22,735 nucleotides of DNA, taken from NCBI GenBank assembly GCA_044351685.1, contig JBILFK010000006.1, forward strand, positions 1 to 22,735. Reading direction: 5' to 3'. The notes below the pieces were generated by a model, which saw only the letters and a list, made by a program, of their open reading frames with translations, made no database searches and was not told the origin of the DNA. Positions 8,136 through 15,617 of this stretch are shown here, one piece after another. Source of the stretch: JALHRI01 sp044351685 (GTDB lineage: Bacteria; Pseudomonadota; Alphaproteobacteria; Rickettsiales; UBA3002). A program made the position numbers and the translations under genes. How positions within the stretch are numbered: the first letter of the stretch is position 1; every line of letters begins with the position of its first letter.

Positions 8136-8707
8136 AGCAGCTTCAGGAAATTTTCAAGCAACGCATGCCCGTGTTCAGAGGCGATGCTTTCCGGGTGAAA
8201 CTGTACGCCGTGTACGGGATGCGTGGTATGCTGCAACCCCATGATAATCCCATCTTCGGATTCGGCGGTGATAGTTAAACACGCAGGCAGCGTCGCGCGA
8301 TCAACGATAAGTGAGTGGTATCGTGTGGCAGTATAAGGCGAGGGTAAGCCTGCGAATACGCCCTTGCCCGTGTGGCTAATCTGGCTGGTTTTACCATGCA
8401 TCACGTTCGGTGCGCGCACCACGTTGCCGCCATATACCTGCCCAATCGCCTGATGCCCAAGGCACACGCCTAGAATCGGCATGGTTGCACCATAAAGTTT
8501 CAGCACATCGATACATATTCCCGCTTCGTTGGGGGTGCAGGGGCCGGGCGAAAGCACAATGCCATCGGGCTTGCGTTTGCCGATATCGGCAGCCGTAATG
8601 GCATCGTTGCGAATCACTTCTACTTCGGCACCCAATTCCAGCATGTAATGCACGAGATTGTAGGTGAAAGAATCGTAGTTATCGATGAACAGAATATTTT
8701 TTCGCAT
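8132..8707 (-). CDS. trpG: Anthranilate synthase component II (glutamine amidotransferase)
   Basis: TrpG hydrolyses glutamine and passes ammonia to TrpE for anthranilate synthesis. This class I amidotransferase shows the oxyanion strand LSPGPCTPNEAG (52-63), the nucleophile C82 in GVCLGHQ, and H171 and E173 in FHPES. I start it at the ATG 8707, giving MRKNILFIDNYDSFTYNL, because GAGGTG lies 6 bases upstream and overlaps the trpE stop. A longer frame from a TTG at 8725 has no support. The protein has 191 residues. It is a stand-alone TrpG, not fused to TrpD or TrpE. A related PabA role with PabB is possible, but the trp context favours TrpG. Confidence 0.96.
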   Translation of the reverse strand: MRKNILFIDNYDSFTYNLVHYMLELGAEVEVIRNDAITAADIGKRKPDGIVLSPGPCTPNEAGICIDVLKLYGATMPILGVCLGHQAIGQVYGGNVVRAPNVMHGKTSQISHTGKGVFAGLPSPYTATRYHSLIVDRATLPACLTITAESEDGIIMGLQHTTHPVHGVQFHPESIASEHGHALLENFLKLL

Positions 8708-8713
8708 GCCGGT

Positions 8714-8719
8714 CACCTC
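8714..8719 (-). promoter_or_regulatory. Ribosome binding site of trpG
   Basis: GAGGTG on the minus strand overlaps the last bases of the trpE stop codon and ends 6 bases before the trpG ATG at 8707. It favours this start over the upstream TTG. Confidence 0.7.
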
Positions 8720-10205
8720 AAACAAACTTCACGGCATCTTCAGCGGCGCGCATGAGTGCGCGGGCTTTGTTCTGCGATTCTTCGTATTCCCCTTGGGGCG
8801 AAGAATCAGCAACAATGCCGCCGCCCGCCTGCACATATATCATGCCATTTTTCAAAAGTGCGGTACGCAGGGTAATGCAGGTATCCATCGCACCAGATGC
8901 AGAAAAATACCCAACACATCCGGCGTAAAAACTGCGCTGTTCCGGCTCGAGCGCTTCAATGATTTCCATCGCCCGAATTTTGGGTGCACCACTAACCGTG
9001 CCAGCTGGGAAGCCCGCAATCAACGCATCCACCGCATCGTATTTCGGGTCGATTTCACCTTCTACGTTGGAAACAATATGCATCACATGCGAATAACGCT
9101 CGACCTGCATTTGTTGTGTAACGTGCACTTTGCCACCTTTGGCCACGCGCCCCACATCGTTGCGGCCTAAATCAAGCAGCATCAAATGCTCGGCGCGTTC
9201 TTTAGGGTCACTCAGCAATGCTTCGGCAAGTGCTGCATCTTCGGCGGCATTTTTGCCGCGCTTTGCCGTGCCAGCAATCGGGCGAATGGTGATAACCCCA
9301 TCGCGCAGACGCACCAGAATTTCCGGGCTGGAACCTACCAGCGCCGTATCACCAAAATTTAAAAAGAATAGAAACGGCGAAGGATTCAGATGCCGCAACG
9401 CGCGATAAAGTGCATAGGGCGGCAGTTCAAAGGGGGCTGAAAATCGTTGTGAAAGCACCACCTGAAAAATATCGCCCGCGGCGATATATTCCTTCGCCGA
9501 TTCGACCATGTGGTGAAAATCTGCCTGCGGCATATTGCTAGTGAAATGGCGCGGGGTTGCAGGCACATCTTTGTAGTAGTTTCGCTGATCAACAGGGCCT
9601 TGCAGAATACGAATCGTGCGTTCAATCCGCGCCTTTGCATCGGCATAAAGCTGTGCGGCGTTGCCGGTGGTTTCCCAAATGGGGGCGATCATGTAAATCA
9701 CGCCATCGACCGCATCGAAAATCAGCAGCATGCGCGGGCGAAAGAACATTGCATCGGGCAAGCCAATAGCATCAGGCTTTTCGTGGGGCAAACGCTCCAT
9801 CAATTTCACCATGCCATATCCCATATAGCCAATCAGGCCTGCGGCCATGGGCGGCAAGCCTTCGGGAATATCCAGCCGGTGCGCGGCAATTAAATCGCGC
9901 AGATTTGAAAGACTGGCATCCCATACCGGCTCGAAGCTATCTTCGGCAAATGGCGCAGTTTTTGATATTTCTGGTTTGTTACCCGTGCAGCGCCAGCACA
10001 TATCGGGATCCAGCGCGAGAATCGAATAGCGACCACGCGTTTCGCCGCCCTCTACCGATTCCAGCAGAAAATAATGACTGCTTTCATGGTGCAGCTTCAA
10101 AAGCGCCGATACCGGCGTTTCCAGATCGCTGACGCGTTTTGTCCAAACGAGCTGGCCTTTGGTTCCAAAATGGTTTGTGAATTCTTCTATGCTCGGTTGC
10201 AGCAT
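8718..10205 (-). CDS. trpE: Anthranilate synthase component I
   Basis: TrpE converts chorismate to anthranilate using ammonia from TrpG and is the committed step to tryptophan. The N-terminal half carries LLES at 47-50, the motif in which the Ser contacts tryptophan in feedback-inhibited TrpE, so the enzyme is probably feedback sensitive. The chorismate-binding half has IRPIAGTAKRG, LLDLGRNDVGRV, FPAGTVSGAPK and the closing block VQAGGGIVADSSP, all expected. The length of 495 residues is normal. It starts at ATG 10205, whose first base is the last base of the ppiD stop (TGATG). No leader peptide with Trp codons precedes it, because ppiD abuts directly. Confidence 0.97.
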   Translation of the reverse strand: MLQPSIEEFTNHFGTKGQLVWTKRVSDLETPVSALLKLHHESSHYFLLESVEGGETRGRYSILALDPDMCWRCTGNKPEISKTAPFAEDSFEPVWDASLSNLRDLIAAHRLDIPEGLPPMAAGLIGYMGYGMVKLMERLPHEKPDAIGLPDAMFFRPRMLLIFDAVDGVIYMIAPIWETTGNAAQLYADAKARIERTIRILQGPVDQRNYYKDVPATPRHFTSNMPQADFHHMVESAKEYIAAGDIFQVVLSQRFSAPFELPPYALYRALRHLNPSPFLFFLNFGDTALVGSSPEILVRLRDGVITIRPIAGTAKRGKNAAEDAALAEALLSDPKERAEHLMLLDLGRNDVGRVAKGGKVHVTQQMQVERYSHVMHIVSNVEGEIDPKYDAVDALIAGFPAGTVSGAPKIRAMEIIEALEPEQRSFYAGCVGYFSASGAMDTCITLRTALLKNGMIYVQAGGGIVADSSPQGEYEESQNKARALMRAAEDAVKFV

Positions 10206-11803
10206 CAGGAAGGGCTTCCTGTTGGTTTTTGCGGCACGATGCGCACAGGGTGATGTTCCTGAATCGCGCGCATCACGCTTTGCGAAAGGCTTTCTGATAA
10301 TAATGTTTGCAGCTGTAGCGCAATGGTTTGATCGTTGCGTAGTTTATCTGCCGGGGGAACATCAATCGCATCTAGATAGGCAATTTGTCGCGCGCCATTT
10401 TCTGGGTTTACGGTAATGCCAACCACATCGCCGCGCTTCGCGCGAAACACATCATAACGCAGCAGCGGCGGAATGGACTTGTAGCGATCTGCACGGCGCG
10501 CAAGTATCAGCGTTTGGGCAGTAAGGCCAAATTCGGAAAGCACCGCATTACGGGCATCAACCCCGTTAGCGGCACTATACTTTTCTTTTACTTTATCGGC
10601 GAACTGGTCGAGTGCTTGGATTTGGTATTTATCGCGGTAACGGGCGGCCACTTCGTCTTTTACTGCTGCAAATTGCTTGGGCGACGCAGCGTTCACTGCA
10701 GTGACATGCATCACATAATAATCGCCCTTCGCGGTAGTCAGCAGCGACGAGGTTTCGTCTTCTTCCATACGGAAGGCCTGGGAGATGAATTCATCGTCCT
10801 CAGATTCTTCTTTGGCTGCTTGAGTGGCGGCACTGATTTTTTTAACAGGCACATCAATCTTTACGGTTTTAAGCACGCCTTTCAGGTTATCGCCCGAGGC
10901 AATTGCATCTTCAACCGAAATTTCTAAATCATGCGCAACTTCTTCGGCTTTCCCGGGCAATAATTCACTGCGAATTTTTGCTTCGGCTTCTGCATCGCTA
11001 AGCGATTTGAACGCTTCCGGGTCTACGTTGCGGTAGTCTTCAATATCTTTTTTGCGAATGCGCTCTGCCGCTAATGTTTCAACATGCGTTGCCGGAATCA
11101 CGGCTACTTCAAAACTACGTGTTTCGGGTGCAAGATATAGCGTGGTTTTATCGCGCTCATATTCGGCTTCTAAAACTCCCTCGTCGAGGTTCGCTTCAGT
11201 GGTGACATGGGCCACCGGAATTTCAACCAGTTCAATGGTCCGGGTTTCCTGTTCGCTGCTAAGCGCTAATGCCTGTAATGCAGGGCTTGCCTTAATAAAC
11301 GGGCTGTTCACCGATTCGGCGTAAAGCTTTGCAATCGATTGATCGCCCATGATTTGAGTAAATTGAGCATCGCTGATTTGGTTGGCTTGCAGAACACGCT
11401 GATAGGTTGCGGCATCGAACTTGCCACGAATATCTTGATAGAGCGGGTCTTGCCGCAATAGATTAGCCACCACTTCTGGCGATGCGTATAGGCCTGTATC
11501 TTTGGCGGCCATCACGGTCAGGCGCTGCTGCACCATGCGCGATAAAACTTGTTGCTTGAGCTCCGGGGAATCCTGCATTTCAGGCGGAATGCGGCCTTGC
11601 ATGGTTTCATGGAACTGGCGCCATTCTTGCTGAAATTCCTGTGTGCTGATGGCGTTATCACCAATATAGGCAACAGTGTTATTGCCGCTACCGCGCACCA
11701 CATCGCCAATGCCCCACACCCCGAAACTGACAATCAGAATCAATAAAAGTAAGCGGGCCAGAAAACTTTTTAATTTGGCAAAAGGGGAGGTCGTTTGGGG
11801 CAT
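10205..11803 (-). CDS. ppiD: PpiD/SurA-type membrane-anchored periplasmic chaperone
   Basis: PpiD-like proteins are anchored in the inner membrane near the Sec channel and help proteins leaving it to fold. Residues 1-12 are polar, and a single membrane anchor spans about 13-33 (FLARLLLLILIVSFGVWGIG). A SurA_N-type region follows: VAYIGDNAISTQEFQQEWRQ and the helical stretch to about 170. The middle part (about 220-390) occupies the parvulin position but is divergent and charged, with an Asp/Glu-rich loop near 335-350, so prolyl isomerase activity is doubtful. At 532 residues it is shorter than E. coli PpiD (about 620). It is divergent from tpiA and is the first gene of the trp transcript, an arrangement known from other alphaproteobacteria. 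Confidence 0.88.
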   Translation of the reverse strand: MPQTTSPFAKLKSFLARLLLLILIVSFGVWGIGDVVRGSGNNTVAYIGDNAISTQEFQQEWRQFHETMQGRIPPEMQDSPELKQQVLSRMVQQRLTVMAAKDTGLYASPEVVANLLRQDPLYQDIRGKFDAATYQRVLQANQISDAQFTQIMGDQSIAKLYAESVNSPFIKASPALQALALSSEQETRTIELVEIPVAHVTTEANLDEGVLEAEYERDKTTLYLAPETRSFEVAVIPATHVETLAAERIRKKDIEDYRNVDPEAFKSLSDAEAEAKIRSELLPGKAEEVAHDLEISVEDAIASGDNLKGVLKTVKIDVPVKKISAATQAAKEESEDDEFISQAFRMEEDETSSLLTTAKGDYYVMHVTAVNAASPKQFAAVKDEVAARYRDKYQIQALDQFADKVKEKYSAANGVDARNAVLSEFGLTAQTLILARRADRYKSIPPLLRYDVFRAKRGDVVGITVNPENGARQIAYLDAIDVPPADKLRNDQTIALQLQTLLSESLSQSVMRAIQEHHPVRIVPQKPTGSPS

Positions 11804-11826
11804 AAATCACTCTCGAAGGTTGATGT

Positions 11827-11854
11827 TGTCTACAATGCGCACGCAAAATGTCAA
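11827..11854 (-). promoter_or_regulatory. Candidate promoter of the ppiD-trp operon
   Basis: On the minus strand a perfect TTGACA (11854-11849) is followed after 16 bases by TAGACA (11832-11827), a weak -10 match. The ppiD ATG lies 24 bases further. Assignment rests on the -35 box, its position and the absence of other candidates before the operon. Confidence 0.45.
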
Positions 11855-11881
11855 ACATCCTGCATGGCGGATGTCTTGACA
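11849..11881. promoter_or_regulatory. Inverted repeat joining the two divergent -35 boxes
   Basis: The left arm is TGTCAAACATCC (11849-11860) and the right arm is GGATGT-C-TTGACA (11869-11881). They pair over 12 bases with one extra C, around an 8-base centre. Each arm contains one outward-facing TTGACA. The element could be an operator for a dimeric regulator that controls tpiA and ppiD together. No known operator consensus was recognised. Confidence 0.5.
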
Positions 11882-11904
11882 CGGCACCCGCAACATAGTG
11901 TAAC
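11876..11904 (+). promoter_or_regulatory. Candidate promoter of the tpiA operon
   Basis: TTGACA (11876-11881) and TGTAAC (11899-11904, four of six consensus bases) are 17 bases apart. Transcription would begin near 11910-11912, only a few bases before the tpiA ATG at 11914. Confidence 0.5.
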
Positions 11905-11913
11905 TACGTTCCC

Positions 11914-12672
11914 ATGTTGCAACCATCACTGATTATTGGAAACTGGAAAATGCATGGGTCGGCCGCGCAGGTGCGCGAGCACGTGCGTGCACTAGATGAC
12001 TTCTGTGCCCATCTTGATGCCCAGATTATCCCCTTACTGGCCTTGCCATTTCCGTATCTTTCTATTGCAAAAGCGGCTTGTGCACAGGCTTCGCGCCTTC
12101 GATTGGCTGCGCAAGATGTAAGCGCCCACCGTGAAGGCGCGTTCACTGGCGAAATTTCGGCGGCCATGCTGCGTGATATCGGTGCAGAATATGCCATTAT
12201 TGGCCATAGCGAGCGCCGTCGCTATCACGGCGAAAGTGATGCGCTTATTGCTAAAAAGGCGGAGCAGCTTCAGCATGCGGGCGTGGCTGCCATTGCCTGC
12301 GTGGGCGAAACACTCGAAGAATATCAGGCTGGGCACACACAGGCGGTGCTTGCGCAACAATTATCCACATTAATTCCTGCACTCAGTGCCACATGTGTGG
12401 TGGCATACGAGCCAGTATGGGCAATTGGCACAGGCAAAACGCCACGCTGTGATGAAATTGAGGCAGCAACTGCATTTTTAACCACGCAGTTAAAAGAAGC
12501 GCTAGACCATAGCCCGGCAGTCGTTTATGGGGGGTCAGTCAATCGTTCAAATGCGCATGAAATTCTTGGCACTCCCGGTATTGCGGGGGCGCTGGTGGGT
12601 GGCGCAAGCTTGAACATCGATGAGATGCAGACGATATTACACAGCGCGCAAATTCCTGCGCCGAAAGGATAG
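11914..12672 (+). CDS. tpiA: Triose-phosphate isomerase
   Basis: TpiA interconverts dihydroxyacetone phosphate and glyceraldehyde 3-phosphate in glycolysis. Catalytic residues are all present: N10 and K12 in IIGNWKMHG, H98 in AIIGHSERR and E166 in VAYEPVWAIGTGK, with the phosphate-binding VYGGSVN at 204-210. The length of 252 residues is normal. The ATG at 11914 gives the expected N-terminus, but no Shine-Dalgarno sequence precedes it and the candidate promoter ends only 9 bases upstream, so the message may be leaderless. It is the first gene of a plus-strand group with secG (2-base gap), pyrG and kdsA. Confidence 0.97.
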   Translation: MLQPSLIIGNWKMHGSAAQVREHVRALDDFCAHLDAQIIPLLALPFPYLSIAKAACAQASRLRLAAQDVSAHREGAFTGEISAAMLRDIGAEYAIIGHSERRRYHGESDALIAKKAEQLQHAGVAAIACVGETLEEYQAGHTQAVLAQQLSTLIPALSATCVVAYEPVWAIGTGKTPRCDEIEAATAFLTTQLKEALDHSPAVVYGGSVNRSNAHEILGTPGIAGALVGGASLNIDEMQTILHSAQIPAPKG

Positions 12673-12674
12673 AT

Positions 12675-13094
12675 ATGGAAACCGTATTACTCGTAGTTCA
12701 TGTGCTAGTGGCGATTGCGCTGATTGGTATTGTGCTGATTCAGCGCTCGGAATCGGATGGCTTTGGGCTTGGTTCGGGTTCGGGCATGAATTTCATGAGT
12801 GGCCGCACGGCTGCCAATTTGCTCACGCGTACCACGGCTATTTTAGCGACGATTTTTATTATCAATAGTCTGGTGCTTTCCATTTTAGCGGCGAACCGTT
12901 CCGATGACTCGTTGCTTGAAACCATTCAAGAGCAAGAAGCCACTGATGCTTCACCAAAAGATGCCGCGCCTGCCGATAAAAAGGCCAATAACGATAATCA
13001 AGATAAGGTCGATGTGAAATCAGACAAAAAGGCAGCATCAGAAAGAGATGCTAAAAAAGCACCTTCAGTGCCTGCTGTGCCGGAGGCCAATTAA
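12675..13094 (+). CDS. secG: Preprotein translocase subunit SecG
   Basis: SecG is the small accessory subunit of the SecYEG channel in the inner membrane. The 139-residue protein has two membrane helices (about 3-21 and 54-74) joined by the conserved cytoplasmic loop LIQRSESDGFGLGSGSG (23-39). From about residue 78 it continues in a low-complexity tail rich in Lys, Asp, Ala and Glu, which makes it longer than E. coli SecG (110 residues). Such extensions are common in alphaproteobacteria. AAGGA lies about 8 bases before the ATG. It begins 2 bases after the tpiA stop and ends 3 bases before pyrG. Confidence 0.93.
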   Translation: METVLLVVHVLVAIALIGIVLIQRSESDGFGLGSGSGMNFMSGRTAANLLTRTTAILATIFIINSLVLSILAANRSDDSLLETIQEQEATDASPKDAAPADKKANNDNQDKVDVKSDKKAASERDAKKAPSVPAVPEAN

Positions 13095-13097
13095 TTT

Positions 13098-14777
13098 ATG
13101 CCCACACGATTTATATTCATTACTGGAGGCGTTGCATCATCACTTGGCAAAGGGCTTTCAGCTGCCTCTCTTGCTGCGCTGCTGCAGGGCAGGGGCTTTA
13201 AGGTGCGCCTGCGCAAGCTGGATCCGTATTTGAACGTTGACCCCGGCACCATGAACCCCACGCAGCACGGCGAAGTATTCGTGACCGATGATGGCGCGGA
13301 AACCGACTTAGATTTAGGCCATTACGAGCGTTTTACCGGTGTCGATGCGCGCAAAAGCGATAACGTAACCGCGGGGCAAATTTATTCGACCCTGCTTTCC
13401 AAAGAGCGCCGAGGCGATTATTTGGGTGGTACGGTACAGGTGATTCCGCACGTGACCGACCTTATTAAGGAATTTATTCAGCGCGATGCCGAAAAAGAAG
13501 ATTTCGTGCTGTGCGAAATTGGTGGCACCGTGGGCGACATTGAAGGCTTACCGTTTTTCGAGGCAATTCGCCAGTTAGGTTATGAGCTCGGGCGCGAGCG
13601 TGTGCTGTATATTCATGTAACGCTTCTTCCTTATATTGCTGCTGCGCGTGAACTGAAAACCAAACCCACCCAGCACTCCGTAAAGGAATTGCGCACGATT
13701 GGTATTCAGCCGGATATTCTGCTATGCCGTGCCGACCGCGAAATTCCGATGGGCGAAAAAAAGAAAATCGCGCAGTTCTGCAATATGCGCGAAGATTGCG
13801 TGATTTCGGCGCTCGATGCGACATCCATTTATAAAGTGCCCACCAATTTGCACCTTGAAGGCCTCGATTTGCGCGTGCTTGAACACTTCAAGCTGAAATC
13901 GAAAAAGAAATTATCGTTGCTGGCGTGGCAGCGTATTGTGAAGCGCTTTGAATCGCCTAAAGGCGAAGTGACGGTGGCGTTTGTTGGCAAGTATACCAGC
14001 ATCGGCGATAGCTATAAATCGCTTACCGAAGCGCTGGATCATGCGGGTATCGAAAATAACGTGCGCGTGAAATTGCAGTGGATTAACGCACGCGTCTTTG
14101 AATCGGCCGATGCCGAGCGTAAGCTAAAAGGGGTAGATGCGATTCTGGTTCCCGGCGGCTTTGGTGAAGAAGGCGTGAAGGGAAAAATTGCCGCCGTTAC
14201 CTATGCGCGTGAACGGCAGATTCCCTACCTTGGTATTTGCTACGGTATGCAGGTCGCCGTTATTGAAATGGTGCGTAATTTATTGGGTGTCAAAGATGCC
14301 ACCTCCAGTGAATTTTCGGCTTCCCCAAGCCGCGATGCGCGTGGCCCAGTGGTTGGCTTGATGACCCAGTGGCAGCAGGAAAATCAAACCCAGCGCCGCA
14401 GCAAAAGCTCGGATATGGGCGGCACCATGCGTTTAGGTGCGTATCCGTGTGATATGAAACCTGGCTCGCTTGCAGCGCGCATTTACGGCAAAACCAGTAT
14501 CCGTGAACGCCACCGTCACCGCTATGAGGTGAATATTGCCTATGCTGAGGCACTGGCCGAGCATGGCGTAGTATTTTCTGGTAAATCGCCCGATGGCACA
14601 TTGCCCGAAATCGTCGAGTTAAAAGGCCATCCATGGTTTATCGGTGTGCAGTTTCACCCTGAATTTCTTTCGCGCCCACTGGCACCACACCCGCTATTCA
14701 CCTCGTTTGTGAAAGCCGCCAAAGAAAAACAAAAACGCCCGCACCCGACCGTGCAGAACATTAAGAGGGTCGCATGA
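13098..14777 (+). CDS. pyrG: CTP synthase
   Basis: PyrG aminates UTP to CTP with ATP and glutamine. The synthetase domain begins FIFITGGVASSLGKGLSAAS with the P-loop near 12-21, D72 and E141 as likely Mg ligands, and DPYLNVDPGTMNP at 42-54. The C-terminal amidotransferase domain has the nucleophile C381 in LGICYGMQ, plus H520 and E522 in FHPEF. At 559 residues it is about 14 longer than E. coli PyrG because of a basic C-terminal tail. GGAGG (13081-13085) lies 12 bases before the ATG, a wide but possible ribosome site. Its stop overlaps the kdsA start (ATGA). No missing catalytic residue was found. Confidence 0.98.
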   Translation: MPTRFIFITGGVASSLGKGLSAASLAALLQGRGFKVRLRKLDPYLNVDPGTMNPTQHGEVFVTDDGAETDLDLGHYERFTGVDARKSDNVTAGQIYSTLLSKERRGDYLGGTVQVIPHVTDLIKEFIQRDAEKEDFVLCEIGGTVGDIEGLPFFEAIRQLGYELGRERVLYIHVTLLPYIAAARELKTKPTQHSVKELRTIGIQPDILLCRADREIPMGEKKKIAQFCNMREDCVISALDATSIYKVPTNLHLEGLDLRVLEHFKLKSKKKLSLLAWQRIVKRFESPKGEVTVAFVGKYTSIGDSYKSLTEALDHAGIENNVRVKLQWINARVFESADAERKLKGVDAILVPGGFGEEGVKGKIAAVTYARERQIPYLGICYGMQVAVIEMVRNLLGVKDATSSEFSASPSRDARGPVVGLMTQWQQENQTQRRSKSSDMGGTMRLGAYPCDMKPGSLAARIYGKTSIRERHRHRYEVNIAYAEALAEHGVVFSGKSPDGTLPEIVELKGHPWFIGVQFHPEFLSRPLAPHPLFTSFVKAAKEKQKRPHPTVQNIKRVA

Positions 14778-15616
14778 TAACGCAGCGCCATGTGAAGGCA
14801 GGGAATGCTACGTTTGGCAACGATATTGGGCTTACCATTATTGCTGGCCCCTGCCAGATGGAATCACGTCAGCACGCATTGGATGTGGCAGGCGTTTTAA
14901 AAGAAATCACTACCGAACTTGGTATTGGGCTTGTGTATAAAACCTCGTTCGATAAAGCCAACCGCACCAGCATTGCTGGTAAGCGTGGTATCGGGCTTGC
15001 GGGTGCGTTACCGGTGTTTGAAGAAATTAAAAAAACGCTTGGCCTGCCTGTGCTAACCGATGTGCATGAGCGCGAACAATGTGATGAAGTGGGCAGTGTG
15101 GTCGATATTTTGCAAATACCCGCCTTTCTTTGCCGCCAAACCGATTTACTAATTGCCGCCGCCAAAACAGGCCGTGTGGTGAATGTAAAAAAAGGCCAGT
15201 TCTTGGCGCCGTGGGATATGCAGAATGTGGTCGATAAATTGGTGCAATCGGGCAATGAAAACATTTTGCTTACCGAGCGTGGTGTATCGTTTGGTTATAA
15301 CACACTGGTCACCGATATGCGCAGCCTGCCGATTCTTGCGAACACCGGCTTTCCGGTTGTGTTCGATGCTACGCACAGTGTGCAGCAGCCTGGTGGGCAG
15401 GGCACATCATCGGGCGGTCAGCGCGAGTTTGTAGCTGTGCTGGCGCGTGCCGCTGTTGCGGTGGGGGTTGCGGGGGTATTCATTGAAACCCACCCCGATC
15501 CCGATAACGCGCCAAGCGATGGCCCGAACATGGTGAAGCTTGCCGATATGCCTGCGCTGCTTGAGCAATTGGTCGCGTTCGATCTGCTTAAAAAATCAAT
15601 TGTTCCAAACGCCTAA
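14774..15616 (+). CDS. kdsA: 3-deoxy-8-phosphooctulonate (KDO 8-phosphate) synthase, metal-dependent type
   Basis: KdsA condenses phosphoenolpyruvate and arabinose 5-phosphate, the first step towards KDO for lipopolysaccharide. The 280-residue barrel has IIAGPCQMES (22-31), YKTSFDKANRTS (55-66), VLTDVHE (93-99), LQIPAFLCRQTDLL (113-126) and NVKKGQFLAPWDM (137-149). C27 stands where the E. coli enzyme has Asn, and H201, E238 and D249 match the other metal ligands, so this is the metal-dependent class described for Aquifex. Its ATG overlaps the pyrG stop by 4 bases, which suggests coupled translation. It ends one base before the stop of the antisense acyltransferase gene. Confidence 0.97.
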   Translation: MITQRHVKAGNATFGNDIGLTIIAGPCQMESRQHALDVAGVLKEITTELGIGLVYKTSFDKANRTSIAGKRGIGLAGALPVFEEIKKTLGLPVLTDVHEREQCDEVGSVVDILQIPAFLCRQTDLLIAAAKTGRVVNVKKGQFLAPWDMQNVVDKLVQSGNENILLTERGVSFGYNTLVTDMRSLPILANTGFPVVFDATHSVQQPGGQGTSSGGQREFVAVLARAAVAVGVAGVFIETHPDPDNAPSDGPNMVKLADMPALLEQLVAFDLLKKSIVPNA

Positions 15617-15617
15617 A

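Noticed and set aside
8708..8725. TTG start extending trpG by six codons into trpE
   Set aside because: The internal ATG at 8707 has GAGGTG in front and gives the standard TrpG N-terminus.
10385..10927. 180-codon plus-strand open frame opposite ppiD
   Set aside because: It has no recognisable motif and lies entirely within the ppiD coding region.
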